This document shows positions 44,726 through 53,666 of a DNA stretch of 53,892 bases, piece by piece (position 1 is the stretch's first letter; the number at the start of each line of letters is the position of its first letter). The notes beneath the pieces were generated by a model. That model saw only the letters and a program-made list of their open reading frames with translations, was not told where the DNA came from and searched no databases. Where the stretch lies: NCBI GenBank assembly GCA_017546265.1, contig JAFYXG010000020.1:1-53892 (forward strand). The letters run 5' to 3'. The translations under genes and the position numbers were made by a program. The stretch is from Alphaproteobacteria bacterium. GTDB lineage: Bacteria; Pseudomonadota; Alphaproteobacteria; Rs-D84.

Positions 44726-45718
44726 TTAGAACTGAACATTCAGGCGTACGCCCAATTCAGCCTTGACATCTGTGCCATTCTGAGATTGTGCATGTGCAGT
44801 ATCAAATGTGTATTCACCATATACTGCAACCTGGGTTGTGTCGTTCAACTGATATGCACCCGTCAGGTTCAATACATATTCATCAAACCCATCGTTCATA
44901 TCGGCCAACTGTTGTTCCAATGCAGACACCGTACCTGCAATCATAGGATGATTTGGTACTTCTGTTGCCAAACCTTCTACACCATTGTCTGCGTGATGTT
45001 TATATGTAAAACCACCACCCAATGACCAACGGTCATCGATTTGATAGAATGCCTTGAACCCTGCGTTAACTTCGGTTGTAGATTTCAAATCAACCGAGAT
45101 TTCCATTGGCATCCCCAATGCAGCCAAGCCAGCCAAAGGCGATTGAGAAATATCAATCTTGTTATTATCACTGCCGAATGTACGCAGTACTTCTACGAAA
45201 CCGGCCATGCTGAATTTTGACCACTGTTTACCAACGGATGTTCCAACATGAAAACCCCAACGGCCGTTCGAATAGTTGTCATAGTTAAAGCCTGTTGCAG
45301 TATACGCACCAGTCATATCACTGATACCACCCAGTTGTGCATCTGCATACAAATCCCATACCCAACCTGAATCCGTGTCAATTGCACGGTATTTCAAACC
45401 GGCACGCCCCAGGTGCATCCCCTTGCGGTCGATGTCGCCATCGTGGGTATAGCCGAATTTACCATACAATTCCAAGTTATCCAAAATACCATAGCCCAAT
45501 TCTTCTTGGACACGCCAGATTGGAAATTCTGTTGCACCATCATGGTTTTTAGCCTTCATGGCGTCTGTATCATCTGCGACTTTGTACATAACGCCAGCAG
45601 ATGTTTTGGAATATCCCATACCCTGTTTTGGCATGTATAATGGATTTTCCAAGTTGGCCGCAATTGCAGGTGCCGCCAAAACGGACAAAGCAACCGCTGC
45701 ACTTAAAGTTTTTTTCAT
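44726..45718 (-). CDS. Outer-membrane beta-barrel protein, possibly a porin or transporter
   Basis: 330 residues with signal peptide (MKKTLSAAVALSVLAAPAIAA) and an even series of amphipathic strands ending LGVRLNVQF. Strands such as ELYGKFGYTHDGD and WSLGGGFTYKHH are longer than in the OmpA-type barrels above and fit a 12-strand or larger barrel. An AGGAG site lies just upstream. Its long 5' region carries a repeated 14-bp element. No specific substrate can be named. Confidence 0.75.
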   Translation of the reverse strand: MKKTLSAAVALSVLAAPAIAANLENPLYMPKQGMGYSKTSAGVMYKVADDTDAMKAKNHDGATEFPIWRVQEELGYGILDNLELYGKFGYTHDGDIDRKGMHLGRAGLKYRAIDTDSGWVWDLYADAQLGGISDMTGAYTATGFNYDNYSNGRWGFHVGTSVGKQWSKFSMAGFVEVLRTFGSDNNKIDISQSPLAGLAALGMPMEISVDLKSTTEVNAGFKAFYQIDDRWSLGGGFTYKHHADNGVEGLATEVPNHPMIAGTVSALEQQLADMNDGFDEYVLNLTGAYQLNDTTQVAVYGEYTFDTAHAQSQNGTDVKAELGVRLNVQF

Positions 45719-45752
45719 CTTTTAACTCCTTAGTTTTGATGAATGCCACACC

Positions 45753-45803
45753 CCCATTATTGGCAAGATGCAGGTGCATACCCATACCGCCCATTATTGG
45801 CAA
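45753..45803. repeat. Two 14-bp direct repeats in the 5' region of the 44726 barrel gene
   Basis: CCCATTATTGGCAA occurs at 45753-45766 and 45790-45803, 37 bp apart. The spacing suggests two operator sites or two copies of an RNA-binding site in the leader. Confidence 0.6.
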
Positions 45804-45967
45804 CAGTATGTTGTTGCGATATGCACAGTTATATTTTTGCACTATAATAGGACAGATGTCAAAAAATCTTTTTACTTGACAAGGGGGACTTGAAAATATA
45901 TGCGGCATGAACTATATCAAATTACTGTGGGGGATGAACCGCAGAATTTTAACCAAGAGGTTCTATC

Positions 45968-46774
45968 ATGAATACACTACAAAATGTCGCGGAACTGCAA
46001 GAAAATTTTGCAATAAAACTGGATTCCAATATCGCAAAACACGTTGATGAATTTGACCGCAAAATTATCGCCAATGCATACCTGAAACTGTTTTCAGGAT
46101 TCGCACGGCTCAATTGGACCAATAATTATTCACTGGGGCGGGCATGGCAAACAGCACTGATGCAATGCGATGCATTTATCAAAACCAAAAATAATAAAAC
46201 CCCAGCGGAAAAATATCTGAAAAACGTGTTTGCCGCACATAAACCATACTGGTCCCGGGTAATCATGACACATGAAAATCGCGATAATGTGATTGACCAA
46301 AACAGCCCACACGCAAAACAGATTCGTGAACATGGCCAAAAGATGATTCGTGATGCAATAGATACTGTCAACATGATTCTGGCACGATATAACGAATATA
46401 CCGAAGAACTGGTTGCAACCGCGGCACAGAACAAGGCTATACAACAATCACAGCCACACACACAATCACGACCACAGGCCGCACAACAACCGATGGCGAC
46501 ACAACCAAAACGGCCCGACATTCAATATGCGGCAAAACCCGCGGTTAAACAGCCTGAAATGTCTGGGACCTTCCCAACCCTGCGTGATACAACCAAAAAT
46601 CCGAATATTGTCAAGACAGAGGAAAAGCAACCTGAATTACCCCAGATGGATAAAAAAATTGCCCTGGCACAGGCAGAACAAAAGGTTATTGCACAACAGG
46701 CACAACTGCAAATCCAAATGCAGAAACGTATGCAAATGTGGATTATGGGTCAGCAATTCCAAAACGCGGCATAA
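45968..46774 (+). CDS. Unknown protein, first of a divergent paralogue pair
   Basis: 268 residues, no signal peptide. The N-terminal 140 residues are helical (FDRKIIANAYLKLFSG, then LGRAWQTALMQCDAFI). They are followed by a Gln/Pro-rich linker (160-215) and a C-terminal glutamine-rich coiled coil (AQAEQKVIAQQAQLQIQMQ). A TTGACA at about 45875 may be part of its promoter. The helical part aligns with the next gene, so they derive from a duplication. Confidence 0.55.
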   Translation: MNTLQNVAELQENFAIKLDSNIAKHVDEFDRKIIANAYLKLFSGFARLNWTNNYSLGRAWQTALMQCDAFIKTKNNKTPAEKYLKNVFAAHKPYWSRVIMTHENRDNVIDQNSPHAKQIREHGQKMIRDAIDTVNMILARYNEYTEELVATAAQNKAIQQSQPHTQSRPQAAQQPMATQPKRPDIQYAAKPAVKQPEMSGTFPTLRDTTKNPNIVKTEEKQPELPQMDKKIALAQAEQKVIAQQAQLQIQMQKRMQMWIMGQQFQNAA

Positions 46775-46798
46775 TAATAAACCAAGGAAATATAAAAA

Positions 46799-47335
46799 AT
46801 GGACATGGACTTTGAAAGAACGTTGGCAATGCTGTCGGGACAATCGGCCCAGGAATTCGAGGCATGCCAACTGACAGACGCAGACAAGGCAATTATAGAC
46901 AACGCCATAGGTGTTCTTTATTCGGGACTGTCCCTGCAAAAATGGCTGGATGGTTTGACACTGGGGGCGGCATGGCTGGCGGCAATGGATGCACTGCGGG
47001 ATGCGATATTTTCAATACCTGTAAATAATACGGTGACGAACTATGTTCGATATGCAACATTTGAGCATATTCGCAAAATGAAAATAAAAATGACTTCGGT
47101 TGCACACACGAACGAATATATCAAATGCCCACCCGAAAAGCGAGCTGTCTGGACCGAAGATGCCAATACCAAGATTCAAAACGGCATGGAAATAATTCGC
47201 CGCAAAATTATGGACTTTGTGCCCGGCGGCAATGTGCATCGTGCCGCCACACCATCAATGACACCGGTGTTCCGTGAAATACTGAATACAAAAACAATGG
47301 AACGCCAACACGAACGTGAACGTGAAAGAAAGTAA
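46799..47335 (+). CDS. Unknown protein, second of a divergent paralogue pair
   Basis: 178 residues. LTDADKAIIDNAIGVLYSG and LGAAWLAAMDALRDAI align with the equivalent helices of the 45968 protein (FDRKIIANAYLKLFSG; LGRAWQTALMQCDAFI). It lacks the Gln/Pro linker and coiled coil and ends in a highly charged RQHERERERK. AAGGAAA ribosome site; same transcript as its paralogue. Function unknown. Confidence 0.55.
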   Translation: MDMDFERTLAMLSGQSAQEFEACQLTDADKAIIDNAIGVLYSGLSLQKWLDGLTLGAAWLAAMDALRDAIFSIPVNNTVTNYVRYATFEHIRKMKIKMTSVAHTNEYIKCPPEKRAVWTEDANTKIQNGMEIIRRKIMDFVPGGNVHRAATPSMTPVFREILNTKTMERQHERERERK

Positions 47336-47364
47336 AAAAAGAATCCCCATAGCGGGGATTTTTA
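47336..47364. terminator. Bidirectional terminator after the paralogue pair
   Basis: Stem AATCCCC/GGGGATT (47342-47360) with A7 and T-rich flanks. Confidence 0.8.
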
Positions 47365-47877
47365 TTTGATGCGGTCCTGGGCCAGGCGGACGATGTGTTC
47401 CCGATTATTCTGAATGTATTGAACAGTTTTTAATAATGCCTCTTCGGCGGCGGCAACATGACAAAAATACCGCCCCGCCCTAAACCAACCTGGCAACAAT
47501 GCAGAATATTCACCCGTTGTCGGTGAATAAAATATTATATTGCCCGCAACATAGGTACCAAGTACAGAATACGTATACGACCGGTTATATGTGTATGTCA
47601 TGGCCACAATCGCCACCGGAACACGGTCTGTGAAAGCAGGATGGTTCGCACAAAAACTTTTGAAATCAGATACACCATCGGCTATGGGGCGGCGACCAAC
47701 AACCACCTGGCCATTGTACCGACTGCGATTTATTTCATTACGAACACAATCGTATAACACAACGTTCTTGTATGATACGGGTAATATACGTTCAGCCACG
47801 GATGGTGTTATACTGGGGACGGAATTTTGCGATTTTTTATCTGGTGTGCGTTTGAACAAATTGAAAAGATTAAACAT
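47362..47877 (-). CDS. Unknown protein cotranscribed with trhP
   Basis: 171 residues; the start follows the trhP stop at once, with GGGGTAA serving as ribosome site. A basic N-terminus (NLFKRTPDKK), two predicted beta-rich halves (VAIVAMTYTYNRSYTYSVLG) and a C-terminal helix (AAAEEALLKTVQYI). No signal peptide and no recognised domain. Coupling to trhP suggests a shared transcript, not necessarily a shared function. Confidence 0.55.
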   Translation of the reverse strand: MFNLFNLFKRTPDKKSQNSVPSITPSVAERILPVSYKNVVLYDCVRNEINRSRYNGQVVVGRRPIADGVSDFKSFCANHPAFTDRVPVAIVAMTYTYNRSYTYSVLGTYVAGNIIFYSPTTGEYSALLPGWFRAGRYFCHVAAAEEALLKTVQYIQNNREHIVRLAQDRIK

Positions 47878-47879
47878 AT

Positions 47880-49142
47880 TTACCCCATGTTGTTTTTATG
47901 CTTGTATGCCAAGACATACGGTACGAATTTATCCAAATGCCTGTCGCCCAGCCATGTGCGTGGAATTAAAATACTGTTCCCCATACCGGCGGCCAGTTTT
48001 TCAACCGTTTCGCCACTTTTCGCATTTATTAATTTGGGCAATTTTACCGTCACAGAATCCATCGTCCCCGGCAAAATAAATGTTATTTCATCCCCTGCCC
48101 GTGTTTCATTACGCAATTCAAATGTAATATTCGTGTCGTCTGTGGCCGTAATTACACCCGCCGCATGAAAATCTGATGTACTGCGGGTCGTCTCATAGTT
48201 ATGTGCCGATGGCCCCAGCGGCCCATCAAAAAACGCAGTTGTATACCCACGGCTTTCCAACCGATTCAAACAATCCATAAAGGGTGCAGGGTCAAAATTT
48301 TCCGGATTCGCCGCATACGCATCCATCGCACAGCGGTACGCATGAACAACAGACCCAACATAGTATTCAGAACGATTGCGACCTTCGATTTTCAGACTGT
48401 CGGGATTTGCCGATATCACATCCGCCAATCGTGGCATCAGGCACAAATCACGCGAATTCATGATATAAGCACCACGTTCGTCTTCCGTCACTGGCATTTC
48501 CAGCCCTGATTCACGTTCACGCAGAATTACATCGTATTTCCAACGGCACAGTTGTGCACACGCACCACGATTTGCCGGACGGCCTGTTATAAAGTTAGAC
48601 AGTAAACAACGCCCCGAATAAGACATGCACATTGCACCGTGAACAAAGATTTCCAGCCCAATATCTGGACATTCTGTTCTGATGTTTTTGAATTCGGCGT
48701 GCGAAACCTCGCGTGCAAGGACACACAGTTTTGCACCCGCATTTTGCCAGAACTTTACCGTCTTGGCCGAACAAATGTTCGCCTGGGTTGAAATATGTAT
48801 CGGCATATCTGGAAAGTTTTCACGCACCCACATGACAATGCCTGGGTCAGACACAATCAGTGCATCGGGCCCCAGGTACTGAATCACTTCGGCAACACGT
48901 GGCATGTTGGCATATTCGTGGTCGTGTGCGAACAGGTTAAATGCCAAATATACTTTCTTGCCGGCGGCATGGGCCAGTTCTATGCCCTGCTTTACCCCTT
49001 CGACATCAATCTTGGCACGGGCCCGCATGGAAAACCCCGGCAGCCCCGCATAAATTGCATCGGCACCATATAAAATGGCGGTTTTAAAGGCATCCAGCGT
49101 ACCCGCCGGTGCCAACAATTCTGGTAATTTTACTTTTGTCAT
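47880..49142 (-). CDS. trhP: Peptidase U32-family tRNA hydroxylation protein (TrhP/YegQ-like)
   Basis: 420 residues. PELLAPAGTLDAFKTAILYGADAIY at the start, HISTQANICS, and the U32 signature EIFVHGAMCMSYSGRCLLSNF with iron-sulfur-binding cysteines, then RGACAQLCRWKY. SLKIEGRNRSEYYV is typical of TrhP. TrhP takes part in 5-hydroxyuridine formation at tRNA U34; the peptidase name is historical. AGGGGC ribosome site. RlhA-like rRNA hydroxylation is a less likely alternative because of length. Confidence 0.85.
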   Translation of the reverse strand: MTKVKLPELLAPAGTLDAFKTAILYGADAIYAGLPGFSMRARAKIDVEGVKQGIELAHAAGKKVYLAFNLFAHDHEYANMPRVAEVIQYLGPDALIVSDPGIVMWVRENFPDMPIHISTQANICSAKTVKFWQNAGAKLCVLAREVSHAEFKNIRTECPDIGLEIFVHGAMCMSYSGRCLLSNFITGRPANRGACAQLCRWKYDVILRERESGLEMPVTEDERGAYIMNSRDLCLMPRLADVISANPDSLKIEGRNRSEYYVGSVVHAYRCAMDAYAANPENFDPAPFMDCLNRLESRGYTTAFFDGPLGPSAHNYETTRSTSDFHAAGVITATDDTNITFELRNETRAGDEITFILPGTMDSVTVKLPKLINAKSGETVEKLAAGMGNSILIPRTWLGDRHLDKFVPYVLAYKHKNNMG

Positions 49143-49205
49143 GCCCCTATTTTGCCCGAAATAAAATCAAAGGCAAGGAAATTTATGCGATTCCCCCGAC
49201 AACCT

Positions 49206-51293
49206 TCATACAAATGTTTTTCTTACTTGAGCATATTGTCCTTCGGTAACAAAGGGAGAAATTTGAGTAAACAAATTTTTTCCAACTTGTTTGGTGCGAT
49301 ATAGATGCAAATGTTCCTTGGAACGGGTTACAGCAACATAAAAAAGTCTGCGTTCGCTCTCAACTTCCTCTGGTTCCATATCGTTGTTGGTGGGTGTACA
49401 GGGCCAAATGCCATCAATAGCATCTAATATTATTACCTTATTAAACTCTTGTCCCTTGACACGCAATGCCGTTGATAAAAGCACTTGTGGTTCTGCTTCT
49501 AGTAACAAACCATCTTCTTTATCTGCCATCGATTCCGCACGTGCAATAGCCCTGTTAAAATGCTCAACAAATGAATCGAAATCACTTTCATATTTTGCAG
49601 CAAAATTTAATAGACTGGATAGTGGCGGGTCTCGGTAATACAACTCTTCTAGTCCCCTGTGATAATTCTGTTGGAAACCACCAAAATCTTTTAACAATAT
49701 CTCTATAGTGTCATAAACGCTGACCGCTTCTCTAAACCGATTACAAGCAACAATAAAATCCGTAACATAATCTTGTGTGAACAGATTTTCAAAAATAGGT
49801 TGTCTTTCTCCCAACATCAACATAACCCTACCGAGGTTTTCCATTGTAACACTATTGGCACGAAAAGCTCTGAACAATGTTTCGCGAGCCCTGCTAAAAA
49901 ACCTATTCCTACTGAACATACACACTAGTTCCGCTAAATCTTCTGCCGCAAATCTATTTTTCTCTTTTATCTGGATCGCAGTATTCAAGTCATTGGCTGC
50001 CGCCGTGTAAAAGAATGCTAAATCATCACTGACAGAATACGGTATCTGTTCTTTGGTCAACAATATTTGATAAGATAACAATGCAGACTTTTTACGAGAT
50101 AAAACAGCAACATGTTTGTCAGATTCTTTCAAACTAGCTTTTATGTCTGCAATGACTGCATCAACCATCTGTTCGCCACTGTCATATTCATATAATACTA
50201 TTTCCGCTTCTTTTGTTGTGGAACTGGACCGCACATCTTTATCTGCACGATTTTTGTTTTCCTTGATTAAACGCATAGATTTTTCAACAATATTTTTGGG
50301 CGAACGAAAATTCTCGTCTAGAATAAATGTTGTAAACTGACTATCAAACAACTGTTCTGGATGTAGAATAAAATATGGTGCAGCACCACGAAATTCAAAT
50401 ATAGCTTGGTCGTCATCACCTACTATTATCAGTGCAGCACCTGTTAATTTCTGCAAATTGGCAACCAACATCAAATCCAAGGGGTTTGTATCTTGAAACT
50501 CATCAACAAAAATATAATCCACCTTTGTGACGCCATTGCGTTTTTTATTTTTCTTGATCTTCTTTTCCAATTCAATATTTGCGAAATATTTTTGATCAGC
50601 GTAAGTAAATTGACCCGTACTAAACATATGCTCACAACATTCTGCCCAAAAAGGAACCCAATGACGAACGATATATTCATGCTGTTCTTTTTCGCTTTTG
50701 CTTAGTGTTTTACGGCTTATTAATTCTAGCACCGACCTGACCATGGCATTATAATAGCGTTGCAAAGAAACATTTTGTATAAATTCTTGGTGCAATTTAT
50801 ATACAGACATATTATGTTTAAAATCTTTTGTAAATTCTGTGTGTTTGAATCCAATCTCTTTGAATTCGTCTATCAACTCTAATAACTTCTCACTGTTTCT
50901 TAACTTGGCCTTTCCGGTCAATAATTTTTCAAATTTGTCACGATGTCTATAATTAAACCACACAGGTTGCAGTGAATTCAAAACACACCATTTAGCTTTG
51001 TCTCCAGTAACCATATTTGAGTTTTTTAATACAGTATTTCTGACATAACTATTTCCCCAACTGTTCAATGTAAAGACATGTACACCTGCACTGTCACCAC
51101 AACGCTGTCGTATTTCTTCAGCTGCGTTTTTTGTAAAGGTAAAGATCATAATCTTTGCTTTTGGGGTATCACAAAGCAATTTTTTTGTCTTTTCAACAAT
51201 AGAAAACGTCTTTCCACATCCCGCTGGTGCTAACAAGCGAATGAATTTTGCCTTACTGTTTATAAAATCATTTTGTGCCTTGGTTAATGTCAT
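49206..51293 (-). CDS. Superfamily I (UvrD/Rep-like) DNA helicase, accessory type
   Basis: 695 residues. Walker A is APAGCGKT (22-29), followed by FTFTKNAAEEIRQR (motif Ia), VDEFQDTNPLDLM (motif II), GDDDQAIFEFRGA (motif III) and LDENFRSP (IV). VKGQEFNKVIILD (V) and YVAVTRSKEHLHLY (VI) complete the set. It is shorter than UvrD and most like stand-alone helicases of mobile or defence regions. Codon use looks more AT-rich than neighbours, suggesting transfer. AAAGGATAAGAG ribosome site. Transcription would come through the structured leader at 51312-51491. Confidence 0.85.
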   Translation of the reverse strand: MTLTKAQNDFINSKAKFIRLLAPAGCGKTFSIVEKTKKLLCDTPKAKIMIFTFTKNAAEEIRQRCGDSAGVHVFTLNSWGNSYVRNTVLKNSNMVTGDKAKWCVLNSLQPVWFNYRHRDKFEKLLTGKAKLRNSEKLLELIDEFKEIGFKHTEFTKDFKHNMSVYKLHQEFIQNVSLQRYYNAMVRSVLELISRKTLSKSEKEQHEYIVRHWVPFWAECCEHMFSTGQFTYADQKYFANIELEKKIKKNKKRNGVTKVDYIFVDEFQDTNPLDLMLVANLQKLTGAALIIVGDDDQAIFEFRGAAPYFILHPEQLFDSQFTTFILDENFRSPKNIVEKSMRLIKENKNRADKDVRSSSTTKEAEIVLYEYDSGEQMVDAVIADIKASLKESDKHVAVLSRKKSALLSYQILLTKEQIPYSVSDDLAFFYTAAANDLNTAIQIKEKNRFAAEDLAELVCMFSRNRFFSRARETLFRAFRANSVTMENLGRVMLMLGERQPIFENLFTQDYVTDFIVACNRFREAVSVYDTIEILLKDFGGFQQNYHRGLEELYYRDPPLSSLLNFAAKYESDFDSFVEHFNRAIARAESMADKEDGLLLEAEPQVLLSTALRVKGQEFNKVIILDAIDGIWPCTPTNNDMEPEEVESERRLFYVAVTRSKEHLHLYRTKQVGKNLFTQISPFVTEGQYAQVRKTFV

Positions 51294-51311
51294 CTCTTAT
51301 CCTTTTACTAA

Positions 51312-51491
51312 ACAAAAAAACCACCAGACAATGCAGGTGGTTGGAGGTTCGAAACTATAATTTACGGAAAATAGCGGGTTTATTCAATATATTCACCGCC
51401 CTCCAACCAATATCAGGTTGGAGGTATTTATTGTCTCCTCAGACACCGTAAATTTCAGGGTTTCGACGCCCAACACAGCAACCGCTATGTC
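51312..51491 (-). ncRNA. Structured leader or 6S-like RNA upstream of the helicase gene
   Basis: On the minus strand a three-part long stem (GTTGG/CCAAC, TCGAAAC/GTTTCGA, AATTTACGG/CCGTAAATT) encloses a bubble with two small hairpins. An apical perfect hairpin CCTCCAACC/GGTTGGAGG follows. A terminator AACCACC/GGTGGTT with T7 ends at about 51312. The apical GGTTGGAGG could also pair with a second CCTCCAACC just before the terminator and block it. That makes an attenuator plausible; a 6S RNA is the alternative. Promoter at 51498-51526. Confidence 0.5.
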
Positions 51492-51497
51492 AAATGT

Positions 51498-51526
51498 ATA
51501 ATACATCAAAAACATAAAAAAATCAA
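51498..51526 (-). promoter_or_regulatory. Promoter of the structured RNA
   Basis: On the minus strand TTGATT (51526-51521), 17 bp, TATTAT (51503-51498). Confidence 0.6.
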
Positions 51527-51614
51527 ATACCATAAATGATTTTTACCCCTGGACACATGTTTTATAATTTTTTGCTTGCGTTTGCGTTCCAGATATGTAT
51601 AATTGTTTGGCATT

Positions 51615-51690
51615 GCCGGTTTAGCTCAGCTGGTAGAGCGGCTGATTTGTAATCAGTAGGTCGTTGGTTCAAGTCCGACAACCGGCACCA
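51615..51690 (+). tRNA. tRNA-Thr (anticodon UGU), CCA encoded; integration site
   Basis: 76 nt. Acceptor GCCGGTT pairs with AACCGGC, discriminator A, genomic CCA. The D-arm GCTC..GAGC is intact, the anticodon loop TTTGTAA gives TGT, and the T-arm is TCGTTGGTTCAAGTCCGAC. The 3' half is shared, antisense, with the end of the recombinase gene. Confidence 0.95.
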
Positions 51691-53224
51691 TATTTGACTT
51701 AGGCCCCTGAAATTCGCTGAACATCTTGAAAATTGGCGCGATTTCAGGGGTTCTAAATTTTTCTTTTTTGTCGTATGATAATTTGCCAGGAAAATAAATA
51801 TTTAGAACCGCACGCCGTAAAGAAAGGTCGGCGTCACGCCAAACGTTCAATGGAGAACCTGCAACCGCCAAAACAACATCAAACGCCACATCAAATGGCA
51901 TAAGTTGGTCGCGTGGCGCATTTAATTCCGCTTTTAATGTTTCACGTTCAGTAGTTAAACGTTCAATATTCTGTTCACACAAATTGCGAATGGCATCACT
52001 TTTGGCTTTCTGGTAATTCGCAAACAAATCTGCAATTTCATGGTCAATATTGGTCACACGCCGTTCTTTTGCATTATATTCTGCATTGTGTTCGGCCATT
52101 CGTTCGTTATAAATATCACGTGCCAGCGCACGAATAAGTGCAACATCGTTCTTGGCAGGTGTAATGTGTGCCAACAGTGCCTCAAAATCTTCATGTATAA
52201 CCTGTGGCTGAATATACATATCCTTGCGGCAACCACAGTTTTTGTTCTGGCATTGGTAATAACCATAAGATTTGCCATGCCGTCCAGTCGAATGAGATGC
52301 CGTCAATGGTCGCCCACAACCAGCGCAAACAACATAACCCTTTAATGGAAACACGGGGTTATCTTTGTTGTATTTATTTTTGTGGAATCGTTTCCGATTG
52401 TAGATTCTGTCCTGTGCAAGTTGAAACGTCTCCATGTCAATAATCGGTTCAATGTGTGCCCAGACCTGTGTTGTAATTTTCCATTTCGGGAATGGAAAAC
52501 ATGCAGTGTACATTTGATTTTTCAGCAAATCGGTCGTTTGTGTCATACTATAACACCCCATCCCCAGTTCACGCCGCTTTATATTTAGAAAATCCCGAAC
52601 ATCCGTTATTTGCCCCAACTTTCCATTGGCATAATCTTCAAACGCTTGGCGAATAATTGATGCACTTGGTTCATCGGCAATTAAATCTTTACACTTGTTT
52701 GTTCCTGTGAATTTTAGCCCCCATGGCGGTTGGAATTGCCAATAACCCTGCTGCGCACGCGACAACATAAAATCCTTAACACGAACCGCATTTAATTCAC
52801 GTTCATATTGGCCGTTCAAAACCTGCATACCAGTTGCCAAGTGTTCATATGGACTTTGATCCAGAACACCATTTTGACACGTTGCAATAACATGTCCTTT
52901 ATTTTCAATGCGGCGACGAGTTAGCCCAAAATCAACAATTTCACGCGCCAAACGCTTAACATCAAAGAACAAAACCACATGCCGTTCTTTTGCACGTTCC
53001 AAGCCACTAACCATGTCTGCCAAGGCATCACGACCGTCTAATTTGCCACCAGATTTGCCAGCGTCACTAAAAACCCGTTCAACATGCAGATTGTTGCGTG
53101 CCGCCCATTGACGACAAAGCGTTTCTTGTGTTTCAAGCCCACTGCCATCGGTAACCTGATTTAATGTGGACACGCGACAGTAAATAACACATTTATTTAT
53201 CCCGTTCAAAAGTTCGTTTTTCAT
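51653..53224 (-). CDS. Large serine recombinase/integrase with a tRNA-derived C-terminus
   Basis: 523 residues. The N-terminal resolvase domain has the catalytic Ser19 in YCRVST and FFDVKRLARE. A recombinase domain follows (WGLKF...ASIIRQAFEDYANGK). A zinc ribbon CAGCGRPL...CQNKNCGC comes near residue 300-330, then a coiled coil (about 390-435). The last residues, VPVVGLEPTTY, are read from tRNA-Thr in antisense, and the TGA stop lies in the anticodon stem. This is typical of integrases that reconstitute their end on insertion. AGGG ribosome site; element extends to the right. Confidence 0.92.
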   Translation of the reverse strand: MKNELLNGINKCVIYCRVSTLNQVTDGSGLETQETLCRQWAARNNLHVERVFSDAGKSGGKLDGRDALADMVSGLERAKERHVVLFFDVKRLAREIVDFGLTRRRIENKGHVIATCQNGVLDQSPYEHLATGMQVLNGQYERELNAVRVKDFMLSRAQQGYWQFQPPWGLKFTGTNKCKDLIADEPSASIIRQAFEDYANGKLGQITDVRDFLNIKRRELGMGCYSMTQTTDLLKNQMYTACFPFPKWKITTQVWAHIEPIIDMETFQLAQDRIYNRKRFHKNKYNKDNPVFPLKGYVVCAGCGRPLTASHSTGRHGKSYGYYQCQNKNCGCRKDMYIQPQVIHEDFEALLAHITPAKNDVALIRALARDIYNERMAEHNAEYNAKERRVTNIDHEIADLFANYQKAKSDAIRNLCEQNIERLTTERETLKAELNAPRDQLMPFDVAFDVVLAVAGSPLNVWRDADLSLRRAVLNIYFPGKLSYDKKEKFRTPEIAPIFKMFSEFQGPKSNMVPVVGLEPTTY

Positions 53225-53366
53225 TGTATAAGACCCTGTTATATATTCCGTTTATGACCTGTACCAGATAATCACGATACTGTTCAATTTGTGCATCGGT
53301 CATGCCCTCGGCCTGTGCGCCAAGGTATTTCCGACACCATTCAACAGTCCATTTCTTCGTCGTCAT
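53193..53366 (-). CDS. Small protein upstream of and overlapping the recombinase gene
   Basis: 57 residues from ATG 53366, overlapping the recombinase start by 32 bp, so translation is probably coupled. Helical and charged (MTDAQIEQYRDYLVQVINGIYN). Short genes at this position in integrative elements may encode directionality factors, but no winged-helix motif is visible, so the function is open. Confidence 0.5.
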   Translation of the reverse strand: MTTKKWTVEWCRKYLGAQAEGMTDAQIEQYRDYLVQVINGIYNRVLYNEKRTFERDK

Positions 53367-53566
53367 CTGTACCGTCAATCCGTTATCAAATCAAGTCCTT
53401 GTTTTAACTCCCTATATAACCAGTATGTGTGTGGATTTTTGAATTAGCAATCCCAATCAAACCGCTGTCAAATTAAATAAAAAAGTCAGTTTTCTGCTCG
53501 TTGCAGACGTTTTTAATCAAAAACTCACGATTCGTTTTGCGTAAAAAATGGCAAGTGCGGAACACA
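53367..53566. other. Intergenic stretch of the integrated element
   Basis: No gene or clear promoter seen. AT-rich sequence with a possible -10 TATAAC near 53413. Confidence 0.4.
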
Positions 53567-53588
53567 AATGAATCGTTAATGAATCGTT
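53567..53588. repeat. Tandem 11-bp repeat
   Basis: AATGAATCGTT twice without a gap. A related GATTCGTTTT lies at about 53529. Confidence 0.75.
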
Positions 53589-53666
53589 TTGGCCGAATCT
53601 TCATGCTGGGAATAAAAAATAGCCCAGGATTGGACTTTTGGTTTTATTGGTGGTAAAGTAGGTAAT

